Below, piece by piece: positions 22,742 to 35,888 of a stretch of DNA of 64,000 nucleotides; within the stretch, counting starts at the first letter, position 1; each line of letters starts with the position of its first letter. Below the pieces are notes generated by a model. The model saw only the letters and a program-made list of their open reading frames with translations. It was not told the origin of the DNA and ran no database searches. Position numbers and translations under genes: made by a program. This stretch comes from Apostichopus japonicus. Its lineage: Eukaryota; Echinodermata; Holothuroidea; Aspidochirotida; Stichopodidae. Location of the stretch: assembly GCF_037975245.1 (NCBI RefSeq), contig NC_092563.1, forward strand, positions 10,095,001 through 10,159,000, written 5' to 3'.

Positions 22742-24303
22742 AAATAAAATGATTAGTTTGCCGGCAAAATAAAAACGAAAATACAATGATCTGACTCCGT
22801 CAATTACGCAACTCGAAGTCACAAACTTGCGGGACCATGCCGCTTTTATAAAACACTCCAGCGAAAATCCTACTGCGCATAGTCAGAAGGCAGCTGATAA
22901 CCTGCCCATCCTGCATTAACTAACGATATAAAAATCAGTGCATAAAGCACTGATCTTCCCTGATTGGTTGGGAGTTTGGAAGTCCACCCTTTTTATGGAA
23001 ATTACCCCATACCACGTGAGAAGAGCCTTCTCGAATGTTCCACAGATACATCGGATCTATTTTGGGGGAAAAGGCCCTGTAACATGATTCAATAAGATAG
23101 TTAAAACGTCTCGTGGGAAAGCTGAATCCTCGACCCAGATAAATATTTAAAGGGCCTGTACGGTCTCTCGATGGAGTGTTCCAGGAACATCAAAGAGGGC
23201 AGTATTACTATTTCATAACACTACCAACCTTACGCTGGATCCCATGCCACTGTTATTATGTAAATACCCAGTAAGAAAGAATGAAATGAAAAAATAAAAT
23301 AATAATGAAAGAGTAGTTTTGGCCAGGTCTTGGAGACGTCTCTCAAATGCTTCGGATTAACAATACTTGTGGTTCGACTTTCCACGTGAAATTAGATGTG
23401 TATGCAATGATAAAATTTACAGACTCGTTCAATATAAATAAATTACCTCATCTTCTTTGATGTAGAGTTGTGTGTGCGTAAATTTCTGTATATTCATGGT
23501 GTATATAAACTACAACGTGAAGGAACGTGAAGGAAATTTGAAAAAGGATGGGGCAATATTTCACGAGCTTGATTATCAGACATTTAGAAGAGCCGAATGC
23601 TATATTTTTAGTTGAAGTTTTCACAACCGTCTGGTACCACATTCGACCGTTAAAATCTTACAGATAAATTTTTAATAACAATTTGTTACTTTATTCCACC
23701 AACATCTCACTAGGAATGTTGTTATTACGATAAATCTTCGAAGATTTGCACAAAAACCCTAAAACTTTACCATTACGTATGAAACACAATATTTCTTCTA
23801 CATTGGAATCGCAGGAATTGTATGAATCCACAATTTGTTTAGATTGTCCTTTTATTATTTTACGTGAAATATAAAATTGCTTGTTCGGTATGACGAGAAA
23901 TTACTATACCCAAATGCTACAATTGCGGCTTTAATGGTTCGAATGTTTGTGAGAATGTGAGTTAGTGCAAGAACCTTTCATTCACACACTATAATATGTC
24001 AGATTTATATGTACACTACATAACCACTAATTATGCGAAACTTTCGCATTCGAACCATGTGAATCGTTGAAGCTAACATACTTTCGGTTTTCAACATGGA
24101 TTAGTTATGTATCATTAATGTTGTCAATTCACTTATAATATGTACTCCACACAATACTCTATAATTTAATATCATCATAACATACGTGGCACGGCGTCCA
24201 GGCAGGTTCCTTGCAAGTTTGTATATATGTCTGGAGTAAACTTAGGCAGAAATTGCCAGGAAATGGTAGACTTATTTTCTTTTTTATATGTTTATGTGTA
24301 TAC

Positions 24304-24305
<2 letters not shown>

Positions 24306-24357
<52 letters not shown>

Positions 24358-24372
24358 TATATATCTATATAT
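24306..24372. repeat. (TA)n microsatellite
   Basis: About 65 bp of TA repeats directly abut the 3' end of the minus-strand SINE (24373-24495), so it probably began as the tail of the SINE. Tyr/Ile-repeat frames on both strands here are artefacts. The unit C counterpart (62786-62905) is longer and interrupted. Confidence 0.95.
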
Positions 24373-24495
24373 AATTGAAATTGTAGTGAGTTGTAAAATC
24401 CAGAACAGTGCAAAAAAGTTCCAGCCTCCACTGGGATTCGAGCCCGGACCTCCCGTTAACATGCGAACACCCTAACCACCAGGCTATGGACGCTG
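24373..24495 (-). mobile_element. tRNA-derived SINE, unit B copy
   Basis: On the minus strand an A-box TAGCCTGGTGG (24486-24476) and a B-box GGCTCGAATCC (24444-24434) are correctly spaced for a tRNA head. A tRNA-unrelated body (TTTTACAACTCACTACAATT) and a TA tail follow. A second copy sits at the matching place in unit C. Confidence 0.8.
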
Positions 24496-24589
24496 ATTGT
24501 ATGTCCAGAGGTTCGAAGCCGGTAAGGACGGTCGTAATTCACATTACATACACATTGTGTGTATATATATATATTCCCAGTTTGATCAT

Positions 24590-24650
24590 ACCCCGCTATC
24601 ATACCCCGTTTATATACCCCGTGATATATACCCCGTTTGTATCTCCGATA
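24590..24650. repeat. short tandem repeat of ATACCCCG units
   Basis: Four spaced copies of ATACCCCG every 12-17 bp, repeated in unit C at about 63128-63180. Each spacer is AT-rich. Confidence 0.7.
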
Positions 24651-24997
24651 CAATGCTTGATACAGAATAGTGTCTATAATATTATCAAACTAATGAAATA
24701 ATGGGATCAGCATTTAGTCCTAGACTGAGGAGCTGACGTCATCAATAATTTAGTCTTAAAGGAGCATTCCAGAGATTCAGCATATGTTAATATCTTACAA
24801 CCATAATATAACCAAAGCACAAGCGCTCATTCGTTGTTGCTGTTGACTATGACATATCAAGATGATGAATTCTGTCATAAAGTCATCACTGAAAACATGT
24901 ATTTGGTTCAGTGATACAGATGTCTATAGAATATTAATCGTCTTTGCCTTAATAATTGTGCTCGTTCTAAGAAGCTTCCATTATTGGTAGTTGAAAT

Positions 24998-27900
24998 TTA
25001 ATAGTCCCACAAGAACCTTGTGTCGTTCAGTAATTCAGCTAGTTTGTGGTTCAATGGTCGGTAGAAATCTTGAAGCATTTTCTTAGTATCTGGTCGTATT
25101 ACACCTGCTCTTTTTTTCTTTTCCGTCTGTGCATTTTGAACCCCTCTGCTAACAATCCGCTGTATTATTTCATCTGATGGCGTATCTATGGAGAATACGA
25201 TGACAAAGTGCTATGAATCTGTTACGGTGTTAAATGAATGACATTTATTATTGTTATAGCATATACGTTTAATTTGCCAGAAGGTGTGTAAACTGTTACT
25301 TACTTAAATTTAAAAATTCCGATAACATTTTGTACTGGTTCACGGAGTCACTCATCCATTCGCTAAGCATCATTACGTGGATTTTTTCCCGACCATAGGC
25401 TTCTATCCAATCACGTAGAAAATAGTAATACATGCCCCTGAAGAGCTTCTGTAAAATAAGAGAATGTTTTGTTGGTCACCGCATTGTATACACCTTTACA
25501 TTACCAGCGACATGTATTCAACATTGAATTAGAAGCTTAATCATGTCTCCCTAAAAAGATAACCAAAACCCAATTTCAATTAATAAACTTAGTTTCTACG
25601 TGATAGAGGCCATTTTGATGAACAACTGTGCAATACAAAATACAACCATATACTGCATTACATAGCACACAACACACATGCACCGGTATAAGAGGATATT
25701 ATATTCGACAAACATATTATATAATGTATAGGCTGCATCTAAAACCAGATACTTTTTAAGAAAAAGTCGCCCAGGAAAGAACCTGGGCACGAAAACCAAA
25801 CTACCGAACGACTGATCCGCTCTCAAGCCCAGTCCCCTTGCATCGGGACTGTGACTGTGTGATCATCGTCGAGTGTGCATCACCATTCCCCTCGAAAAAG
25901 GGAACAGATACTACACATGATCTTAGCAAAAAGGCCGAGAAGCAATCCATCTAAAACCAGATGGACAGCCTGAGAGTACCTCAGACTAAAGCCATCATCA
26001 GCAAAGTTCAGTGAACAATTTAAGAAAATGAAATGGACTGTGAAATCTGGTTGACCAATTGGTCAAGAGAACATGTAAAGCGGAACATGGCGAAATCGTA
26101 TTGGTCCAGCTCTTGTGACAATCACCGCTTTTGATAATCATCACGAATCGGGGAATCTGAATTAACATAACTGTCCATGACTGTCAATAACTGCCAGAAC
26201 ATGGCATTTATTTTGCAGTAGGCTAGGAAATAAAACTGTACGCTGAAATTACAGCAAGAAAGTTGGATTATACCCCGATATGAATTGATAAACTTTCCTG
26301 GATATTAAGAAATCATGTTCAACACACCGTGCCCCTATTGTTGGTACTAAGGATAAAGAATATTCGGAAACTCCTTCCAAGTGTGACGATCAAGCTGAAG
26401 CGATAAAGCTTGGTAGTGATGGGAGTGTATCGTACGCAGAGGTGTGTCATACCGTTTTGATGCTAGATACTTAATTCCGACTAAAGGTGAAGTCGACCTG
26501 TGCTCATGCACATCCCCCCCCCCCACCCCGTGTAAAAGGTGTGTGAATTTTGCTTAATTATGTAATTGCTAGAACTGAAATGAAAAACAGAAAAGCATTG
26601 GAGATATTTTGAAGAGTATTTGCCTTTATCTATATAATAGAAGCAAACATTATTAATTTTCATTGTCTGGGTAAACTTGGTAGTTTCACTGTTAAAATTA
26701 ACCATGTCATCGGCATCATCTCACATTTTGAAGAAATGATTTTGATTTTGAGATGCATATGCAAGTTTAAGCTAAGAGCATTTAAACTATTAGTAGAGTA
26801 TAATAAACTTACATGTAATTAACAGGAAACCTTTTCTCACACCTCTCGAAAGTCTGGAGTAATTTTTAAACCAACGTGATGTCCCACCTCGTGGTTATAA
26901 CTTGACATTAAGAAACTTAAAACCAATTTTTGAAGGAAATTGTTGAGCGCAGAATTTCACAAACTACCAACAGTTATTTAATTTCCACAATTATCCGGTA
27001 AGGTTATCAAACTAAGGTGAACACTGTTGCAAGTGACCAGTTTAATTCGATATATATCAGTTTAAACCGGTATATGTTAATATGAATCGGTATCTGTCGA
27101 TTTAAATTGGTATATGTGGATTCCCCGTGATATGGTAAAGATAGCCCGGCAGCGATTTTTTCCCCCAAACAGGTTTGCAATTACGGAATTTTCAGCCAAT
27201 CAGATTGCTCGTGTCGTCAGCATCAGTAATGACCATCGTTTGGAAGTTGGAAGACATACACTTAATAAGAAGAATGATAAGGTCCACGGGTCTTAAACTG
27301 TAAAAACATGAATGAGCTTATTGACGTCACTGAAACATGCACGGTGCTTAAGCCGAACAGATTAATATTAGTTGTTGATTGACCTGTGAGTTACGAGGTT
27401 TCCTTCCAAATGCCCTAAATTTACTTTCAATGCTTGGAACACATGTTGACCTTACTTATGATACATACGCTACAATGGGTTCGTGTTTACTTTATCCAAG
27501 ATTCGTAAGCGTTGGCTTTAAGTGAAAAAAATTACACAAGGCTTCGGACTTCGGCAGAGTCAAGAAGCAACGGCTGAACACCCACCCCTGAAGATATTAC
27601 ATTGGTAAACTATACGTTGCTTGAGCCTGACTTGGCATTTGGCCTATTCTAGTGTCATTGATATTACATTGTTTGAAAACCGAAACTGACTTGGAATTTG
27701 GCCCTTTCTTGTAAGTAGTTCAATTTAGTGGTCATATAGGCTACTCTGGCTGTGAATTGTTGTTATAGACTTGGCATTTGGCATTTCTTATCAGTAAACC
27801 GTATAAACCAAGTTTAGCTGACAATTTGAACCGGCATGGCATTGGCGTATCACGTCAACTAACTACAGTGTAACTAAACTATACGCGAAGGTTTCTGTGT

Positions 27901-30900
27901 ATACTCACACATTGAGTTATAGCATATGCACAATATCGGAGGGAATGTTTACTTTCACAGTCTGCGTGACATTCCAGATGTTTCATTGTTACACGATGAA
28001 AGTCGTCTGCGTTCTTTCCATTGCAGTATAAGTAACTTGAGTACTGTCTGTAAAATAATTAAATTTACCACTTTAGAACTTGCATAATAGGCATAATATC
28101 TCTTATTTTGCCAATAACATGTTTATTTTCATGTGCTCCAACACCATCATAACAAATCTTGACAAACTACTATGAAAGTAATGAGATTTCATCAGTAGAC
28201 AGAGAAAAGAATGAAAATTGTTATATGAATGTAATACAGTGTAGCACTTGAAGCATAACGTACTTCAACAGGCCATCCGTGTGGGGAACATTCAAAGTAA
28301 CATTCGGGACCTCGCACAATGGGGACCTCGCATGCTAGTTGCATGGACGTACCTCCATGGTATTACCCTGTCGAGATATTCTCATGCTATCACTGCGGTC
28401 CGTCACAGTCGGACAAGTATTCGTTGACGAACTACAAATATTGAGTTCCCACTTACACTGCCATCAGGTATGGTCACCCTCGGACATAGAGAGACCACCT
28501 CACGGTCCCACCCTCAACCAAAGGGAAAGCTAACACCTATGGAACACCTTCTTTCATTCTCGTAGACAACCGTCAAGCATAGGTTCATATTCTGAATGGA
28601 TTCGGGACAAGTTCGTACGTCCTCGCAGATTAGGGGTTCACCCAAGATGACCACTATCTTAGCTCTTGGCACACGGAAAGAATATCAGAATAAGTAATCA
28701 CATTTCAACATGCAATGATCACGGAGACCACTATATAGATTGATATGAAATCATCTTTATCACTAACTACTCGATACATTGATTTTATTCGCAACAACAA
28801 ACACAAGAACGAAGAACATACAACACTTACCTACTGACTGGTTCTCGTAAAATGACCACTATTTTAGCATTTGGTTGAAATTCGTAAAGGAGATCTGCCA
28901 TTACGAATGGTGGTTCAGTTGCCTCCGGGTATAAGGTCATCCAATTCTCTCCTATGTCCCAACCAGTTGTAACGGAGCCATCGCCTGTGACAATACAAAC
29001 AGCGTCATTTTAACCACTAGAAAAATCATCCTCTAATATCACAAAATCCTCAAGATCTAACCATTATACCTGTTACAAATGGCAACATTTTTATTTTCCA
29101 AGGTGAATGAAGTTTCAAACTGAATTATGGGCTCTCTGAAGTTCACGAATATTCACACATCTCTCTTTTCTTTGGTGGTGGTGGTAGGGGAGGGGGATGG
29201 GGGTCTCCTATATATTGTCCAGATATACAACGACTGAACCATTTCACTCGCTAAATTCTTATTGAGATTGGTCGATGAAAGAAACTTTAGCTATACAATT
29301 GAATATGGACTTCTTTGGACTTAAAAGTTCTCAAGGCCACGCTTAACCACCCACATAGTAGTGTTTGGTACACTATGATAATGAAAAGGCTCCAACTCGA
29401 GTCTGGACTGTAGTTAATAAAATGCCATATAGGGTGATTGTTTTACTCACCGAGGACTTTGTCTCTATTTTGCTGTATGCTGTTTACACCAAACGTGCTA
29501 AACCAATTCAGGTACCATTCAAATGGTGCGTCATTCCCAGCACCCGTCATTTTCCGAATCTTTACCACTGAAAATAAAACTTCATATTTCACCAATCAAT
29601 TGATATACACATACTTCTATTGACTTCAAATGCCATTGGACCTGCAGAAAAATGATATAGATCTGAAACCTACTAAGGTGGATCTCGAAAACAATCATGA
29701 TGTGCTTTCGACTCTTGGGTGGTATTGTGCCGACATCCATTGCATGCATGTAGTGTGGTGTTTATCTTTATAGCGTATGCTAACCTATACAAATCGAAGT
29801 TTGTTATATTTTCTTAAAATGTTCTAAGAATGATAGCGGTCAAAAGTAGAATGGCAAGCTGACATTGAGCGTAGCACCTCTTAAGTCCCCGATTCCGAAC
29901 CTTCACACGCTATCACCTATTCATGCTTTCCAGACATCGACACATGTTTCTGGTTTGAAAAGAGTAAGCAAATATTAATAAGCTATCGATTTTCGACATA
30001 CTTACCTTCTCTGCCGTGTATTGGCAGGCCTGTCCATCCTAATCTCCGTTTAGACCACCAGTGGGGTTCCTTTGGTGTACCCTGGATTTGAGGATGCTGC
30101 ACAAGTTTTGACCATAAATCTGTAGTACCACATTTTGGCATTCCAATCAGATAGAAATAAGGTATACATCGTAACCTTGACTTTTCGTACCAACACGGAT
30201 TCTTATAACGTTCATCAAACCTTTTTGGGAACTTTCGAAATAGCTGAAATAAAACAAACATTTAACATATTTTGCGTTTTCACACCCATCACCTCCCATC
30301 GCTCCTACTCTGCAGGTATTATCAAGATTGACAAATTCATGGCGTCCACGGTCGGTGCTATCATTCTCTTACAGCTCATCATAGCGCAAATGAGCTTACC
30401 ATAGTACATATTAGTTTACCATAGTACATATCAGCTCACCATAGTACATATCATCTTACCATAGTACATATCAGCTCAAAATAGTACAAATCAGCACACC
30501 ATAGTACAAATCAGCTTACCATAGTCCATATCAGCTTACCATGTTACATATCAGCTCACAATAGTACAAATCAGCTCACAATAGTACATATCAGCTTACC
30601 TTAGAACATATCAGCTTACCATATACATAACAGCTTACCATAGTACATATCAGCTTACCATAGTACATACCAGCTTACCATAGTACATATCAGCTCACCA
30701 AAGTACATATCAGCTTACCATATTACATACCAGCTCACCACAGTACATATCAGCTTACCATAGTACATCTAAGCTTACCATAGTACACACATTGACCTTT
30801 CTGCGCGTAGTGTAATATCAATCTCTTCAGCCGAAACATTTAAGGGAGAAAAGCGCAACTATCATCGCCTAACCTACTTGAAAGAAATGTTTAGGATTCA

Positions 30901-32139
30901 CTATAAAATTCCGTTCATTATTGCCCCCCACCCCTCCCACCCGCTCCCCATAACAGCCAAACAGCTAACATTAATTTGACTTTGTCTGAGTAAGAGAGAA
31001 TTGAAGAAACCTTTAAGTCGTCCTTCATACACTTGTCTGAAGACCAAAAACATAATAATAATGATGATGAAAATAAAACTACATATCCACAAGAGTAATT
31101 GGGCTTTCAATGCGGCTATTCAATACTTTGTTTCTTTTCTTTATTCAACGCCACATTGACAGATGCCTTCGATGAAGTGATAATGCTAATAACCCAGCTC
31201 CGTCGACAGTCGGAGGAAAAACATTCAGTCGGGAGATTAATCATAGCTCAGAAGTATTTATCAGCATAAAACTTTGCGTTTACACCTAACTATAGTCCTA
31301 ATTAATACTCTAAGCAGACCTCAGAAATGCAACATTTGATCTCTAAACTTTCACCGCACTCCATACAATTTTGGACCCGCCTACAGCCCGTCTCATGGCG
31401 GATCTTGTCCTTAACTCAGTCGGGTATTGTTGCAACTTGCGCCGCCCATCCCCCCCCCCTTCCCCTCTCCGCCGGTTGGTTATGAAGAGGTCGCGTAATG
31501 TGATATGTACTAAACTAGGTTGTTCAGCCGCTGTGACTGATAAAGATCAAATGCTTACATGTCGAAACCCTCAACAGTGTGTGTTATATTCTATACCACC
31601 ACCAACTAATCATATGCCCAAGTTAATCCTCCTAAAGGCCGCATCCTGATCAAAATCAGAAAGGTTATCCTTGCCATAAATGATCAAATTGTAATTAATA
31701 TGCTGTTGCTCTTTATGTTTTACGCAGACGTATGAGTTACTATTCCAATCGTTATTTTATAACGAAATGGTTTTCCTATAAAATATACCTCTGGATCGAG
31801 TTTCCGAATATCATATGTGTGTGGATCGAGTACATCCATGCTAACATTTCCTATTATTTCCTTTGAGCCTGCATTATTATTTCTGTCTGAGAGCAATGTT
31901 GTAATGTTTGGTGGGAATTCACCAACGTTGATGACCTCTGTTCTGTTGTCACGCTGTCTATATGGGGACGTTCCATAATCTTCTTCATGATATGATAATT
32001 CTTTATAAAGTTCAAAGTTTTCTCCATAGCCGTTTCTTGAGCCTCTACTCTCCTTCGGTGATCTAGGCGACATTAACTGCATTGAATAAACAATAATGAA
32101 CGCCAGCGAGCCCAGAAGAATGCCTTTCAATGTTTTGTC
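24998..32139 (-). CDS. CHST15-like carbohydrate sulfotransferase, gene B (near complete)
   Basis: Six exons on the minus strand: 32139-31741 (signal-anchor GILLGSLAFIIVYSMQL and stem), 30243-30006 (5'-PAPS loop FYLIGMPKCGTTDLW, KEPHWWSKRR), 29567-29451, 28984-28831 (GENWMTLYP...EPPF, then 3'-PAPS motif AKIVVILREPVSR), 25448-25304 (LFRGMYYYFLRDWIEAYG) and 25185-24998 (ends MLQDFYRPLNHKLAELL...FLWDY, stop). All have AG/GT borders, and phases agree (0, 1, 1, then 0-phase entry at 25448). The layout follows CHST15, which adds sulfate to C6 of GalNAc 4-sulfate in the Golgi. One exon is missing between 28831 (phase 2 exit) and 25448: the part after the 3'-PAPS motif, roughly 55-65 residues. Without it the frame does not join, so the gene has an unrecognised exon there or is a pseudogene. 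The start codon lies in an unseen exon upstream of 32139. Introns hold a minisatellite and a U2-like RNA. Confidence 0.88.
25761..25946 (-). ncRNA. U2-like snRNA with divergent 3' part, or U2-derived pseudogene
   Basis: On the minus strand 25946-25901 matches the 5' end of U2 snRNA at about 43 of 46 positions. It includes GCTTCTCGGCC (U2/U6 helix region) and GTGTAGTATCTGTTC, with the GTAGTA branch-site pairing sequence. After that the U2 stem IIa and Sm-site context is absent. Instead there is a TTCCC/GGGAA hairpin, a CAGTCCC/GGGACTG hairpin (about 25831-25852), and a terminal GCCCAGG/CCTGGGC hairpin (25788-25769) followed by a T run (25765-25761). Total length of about 186 nt is close to that of U2. 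TTTGGTTTTCG before the last hairpin is only weakly Sm-like. It lies in a gene B intron, on the same strand. Confidence 0.6.
25961..28513. other. gene B intron, no exon recognised
   Basis: This interval should hold the missing exon after the 3'-PAPS motif. I searched the minus strand for a phase-compatible exon with CHST15-like residues and did not find one. There is a poly-C run near 26514-26523. The segment 27040-27110 has repeated GGTATATGT and TTTAAACCGGTATATG phrases. Confidence 0.4.
28514..28675 (-). pseudogene. fused CHST15-like exon fragment, no intron
   Basis: A minus-strand frame (28675 to TGA at 28514) begins PRAKIVVILGEP, nearly the same as the end of gene B exon 4 (AKIVVILREP). 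It runs without an intron into ESIQNMNLCL and NERRCSIG, which resemble the segment normally encoded by the following exon in CHST15 proteins. The middle (LICEDVRTC) is not a normal LYS-type continuation. It could be a retrocopy fragment, or a rearranged remnant of the missing gene B exon. It lies only 156 bp downstream of exon 4 and ends in a stop. Confidence 0.6.
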
Positions 32140-35100
32140 CTATATGAGACGAAATCAAAATTAAATATATAAATAAATAATAAGAAACTGAAAATTACAA
32201 AGTATGCATTGTCACATAATAAATAACATATCTCATTAAATGACAATAAATTATCTGCTTCTCTTCTAGCTTTGAACAATGTCAGTCATTACCGAATCTT
32301 ATAAGTATTGGGAGCTTAAAGTAAACCTGGCTGTTGCAGGTTTAAGCCAATTCCTGGAACAATAAGCATACTAACGTTATCATCAATGTGGCCCTAACAA
32401 CGTTATAGGCATCCTACAGGCATCCATTAATAAGCCTACACACGCATCAATTAATACCGAAACAGCCATCAACTGAGCGCTAAACTTTGAGAATGTTTTT
32501 AAGGTAGGGATAGCTAATACTGTAGTTGCAAATTTTGAAGAAAAACTATATTCAAAGTTTTTCCACCTTGTTTTCTCACAAATATTGTCAATTCCTTTTT
32601 TTCATCTTATTTTTTAAAGGCAGAAGTCAGAAGCCAGTGAATAGCATTAGTATACCTTGCATATCTCTTACCTGACCGTCAATTAAGAGAGAAAAGGGCG
32701 TGATTACAATTTTGTTATAAAAGGTGGTTATGATGTTAAGTCATTCAGTGAAGAGTGTCCCCCCCCCCCATCTTTGGACATTTTGGTGAACTGTAGGTTG
32801 CTTAGATGAAAAATATTGCTATGTGTTTTGCACCTTTGGAAACAACGTTGAAGAACCTCCAATTGGTTACGTTGTATCGAATGTACATGTTATATCTTTA
32901 TGTACTGTACACAAAGGAATGTTTGTAATATTATGTCTGCAAGTAGAGTAATTAAATCATATTTCTATCGTAATTAGTAAATATGGGAATATGTATAAAA
33001 TATAAATGGTTCCAATTATTGCCATCTTCTGCCCTTTTGCCATGAAAATATTGAGCTTATTGAAGACACACATGCACAAATAAAGTATGCTTTTATCATT
33101 ATGGCCTACAGCGATTTTAAAGCATTCAACTTTGTTTACGTAACCTTTCTGAAAGTGACCTCTGACCTACAGAACACTGAAATGGTTCCAGTGGTATTTC
33201 AACCAACTGCTGTTTACCCCAATTAGTTTAACAAGGATTTCAGTCTTTAGTTTTCTACTAATCTCAAAGTAATGATCCTTGGCATGCACCCCCTCCCCAC
33301 ACCTCCACCAACCCCATACTCCCAACATAGAAAAGTAAAGCATTACAGCATTGCTGTAATTCGTGAAGAAACCGATCAAAAGAGAAAGAAGTGTATTTAA
33401 CCTAAATTACGAAATCACAAACTCTCCTGTGACCAGATGGTTTCATATTGATTTCACCAAATTTAAACACATTTTATATCCACTATACAAGATTCCGTAA
33501 AGATTTGGTTGTCCAGAAGATGCGGAAGACTACCAGAAATTTTGTGACAATATATAGAAATCTTATTAAAGTTTAAGGTTTGCCTTTGTTCATGGCTTGT
33601 TATCTATTGAAAGACATTATACATGGGCGAACGAAAGAATATAATAAGTTGTGTATACTATTTCTCAATCTCAAACAAACAATCCATATTATTGCTTGCA
33701 TCCCGCTTCCTGCTTTCCGCTTCCTGCATCCTGCTTGCAGGAGGATCTAATATACATATACATACATATTAAGCAAAGCAGTACGTAAATATGAGTGTAC
33801 ATAAATGGACAGAGATGTGTTGCTCGGCAACCATCTATCTCAAGGAGAATCGAATTGATCTTTATTGATTAGCACAAGTTTTGTCTCATTTCCTACGGTA
33901 TATTTACAACTAGTTACCGATGCACGCTATACGCTCATTAATGGTAGCGAGAATGTTGGGAAAATACTAGAGCACCTTGTTGATCATGCCGAGATATCAT
34001 GCACTGAACTTTGATTTCTAATGTAGAAACGCATATGCCTACAGTGTTAATATTATGGAACAATACGTTGTTACGGTAGAATACTTCCCAAAAATGGGGA
34101 GGGTAAGGGGGGCGGCAAAATATATTTAGTTAGAATATATTTAGTCAGAATATATTTAGTTTTTTATAGTCTATACTCTAGCGGCCTTGGTTATTGACCA
34201 TCTATAGTGTGGAAGTCAATAAGCAATTAATTGTGCATAGTACCTCACCTAAAGAAATCTGATTTTATGTTATGTGTGTAGCGAATAATGACAGCTAGCT
34301 TCAATTCAGTTTTAGCACATTAGATTTAGCTATTTACGACTATCATATTTGGTCAAGTTTTAGGACAAGCAACGGCGACAAACAGACACGTCCAGTAGAT
34401 TACCGACTGAATGAAAGTTACCTGCTTCAGTTATTAACTACTTTATTGTATACTGCCAAGCAAATTGATTGATTAACGCGAATGAAACTCGTTGGGATGA
34501 ATAAAGCGAATTATTTCAATCATACAGTTTAAAGAGGTATTCCGAAAAGCTCTGAGCTTTCTTATCTTCACCGGTCCAATATGTGTTGACTAAATTTAAG
34601 AAGTATGTGCATATATAAATTAACATATAATACAATCTCTCATATTTGCTGCATTGTTGAAAACTACGTAGGCTATCCGTGGTTATGATCCATAGTTCAC
34701 CGACTACCTGTTATTTGCAAGGTATTATCTCATGTCTTGTAATTAAGAATCGTATTAACTAGTAAGTGTAGGCTACATGTATAGTTGCAAGAAATGATTA
34801 CTTGTATCAACAACACAAAGTAAAACATCAGCGATAAAATGAAAACACGTAAATAGAGGGCACGATGCAATGGATATCAAATATAAAATTAATATTGCGC
34901 CCCCCCCCCCCAATTTCTCTTGACCAGAGACAACATCGAGCGGGATTTTTTCTGAAACAGTGTGTAATCGGAATATAAAGGCCACAGTATCCGTTTGAAC
35001 GCTACAGAACCTTCGGTAACTTCACTCTGCCCCACCTTGTTATTGCTTTTGTCATTAAAGTTCTTCTTGCTCGACCCAGTTACGCTTTGGGTAGACAACT

Positions 35101-35602
35101 GATGTAATACATTATATATTTTCACGAAGTTATCCGTGGTCGAGTATGGCAATGTTAGGCTAGGTGAACTGATGAAAAATGCAAGATATGAGTGTATACG
35201 GACCACCTATATTACCAGTGACGAGCTTATCGCAGCCATCGGGACCTGTTCATGAACGATGTTACCCGTATCGGAATCACCAAGTCGCTGGATTTGAACT
35301 CTACGTATATAGTCCAACATGATATTACTGAGATCAAATGGTATACAATGGACCCTCTCCGTCATTTAGGTTTACTATTATCGCGACTTACCTTCATAAT
35401 GTACCTTGTTACGTGCTATAGGCTGCTCGAAGTTCTCGTGTTGTTTCCCGATATCAAAACGCTGCAGTACAGTTAGTCACAGACAAGAGAAACTAGACAA
35501 ACTAGTAAATTCTAAATCTCATTTCCGGCAAAAAAAAAGTCATTTCCAGTAACACGATTACACGCTATCAATAAGAAGTATGTCGACATATATTACGTAC
35601 AT
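29044..35602. repeat. segmental duplication, unit B (matches 588-7912)
   Basis: This is the direct-orientation partner of unit A, carrying exons 1-3 of gene B, their introns and about 3.4 kb upstream. Exon sequences differ from unit A by only a few bases, mostly silent, so the duplication is recent. Upstream sequence from 32144 to 35602 contains poly-C runs and no gene I recognise. Confidence 0.95.
30373..30792. repeat. 20-bp minisatellite (about 21 copies) in an intron of gene B
   Basis: Same AGCTCACCATAGTACATATC unit and position as the array in gene A, but about half the length. Confidence 0.95.
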
Positions 35603-35607
35603 GTACA

Positions 35608-35860
35608 TCAAGATACACGCTTCGTTTAACTATAGTTAAACTATAAGTTAACTACAACTATAGTTTAACTATAGTAAAACACGGAGAGCCCTACAAACTA
35701 TCTTGCTATTTGCATCACAAAACGACGATTTTGCTGTGAAACACTTGTGCGGTAGATCGAGCCGAGTTCTATGGCATGCTCTGTATACGAGGACACTCAA
35801 TCAATAAATTTTTGTTTGACAACGATTAGACGTAGTCAGCTTCATTGAGCCGGTGTAGCA
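35608..35860 (-). repeat. inverted copy of intergenic block X5
   Basis: Reverse complement of 15560-15850: CGCTTCGTTTAACTATAG, then CGGAGAGCC, CGGTAGATCGAGCCGA and GACGTAGTCAGCTTCATTGA. It begins 6 bp after the end of unit B, so here the intergenic interval enters in the opposite orientation to the A-B interval. Confidence 0.8.
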
Positions 35861-35888
35861 GTACAAACTGTCGCAAATATTCCACATT

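Larger units (their letters stand above)
22742..25460. repeat. segmental duplication, gene 3' half, unit B (matches 60196-64000)
   Basis: From AAATGATTAGTTTGCCGGCAA rightwards this matches 60196-64000 in direct orientation. It includes the SINE, the AT microsatellite and the last two sulfotransferase exons. The 60-kb copy carries an additional insertion of about 1.03 kb (61754-62781) in the place equivalent to about 24295. Confidence 0.95.

Noticed and set aside
24159-24475. Tyr/Ile-repeat frames on both strands, also at 62747-62965
   Set aside because: Translation of a (TA)n microsatellite and the SINE.
24430-24495. Functional tRNA gene on the minus strand (also 62965-63025)
   Set aside because: A and B boxes are present, but I could not form a convincing acceptor stem, and a body plus TA tail follows, as in SINEs.
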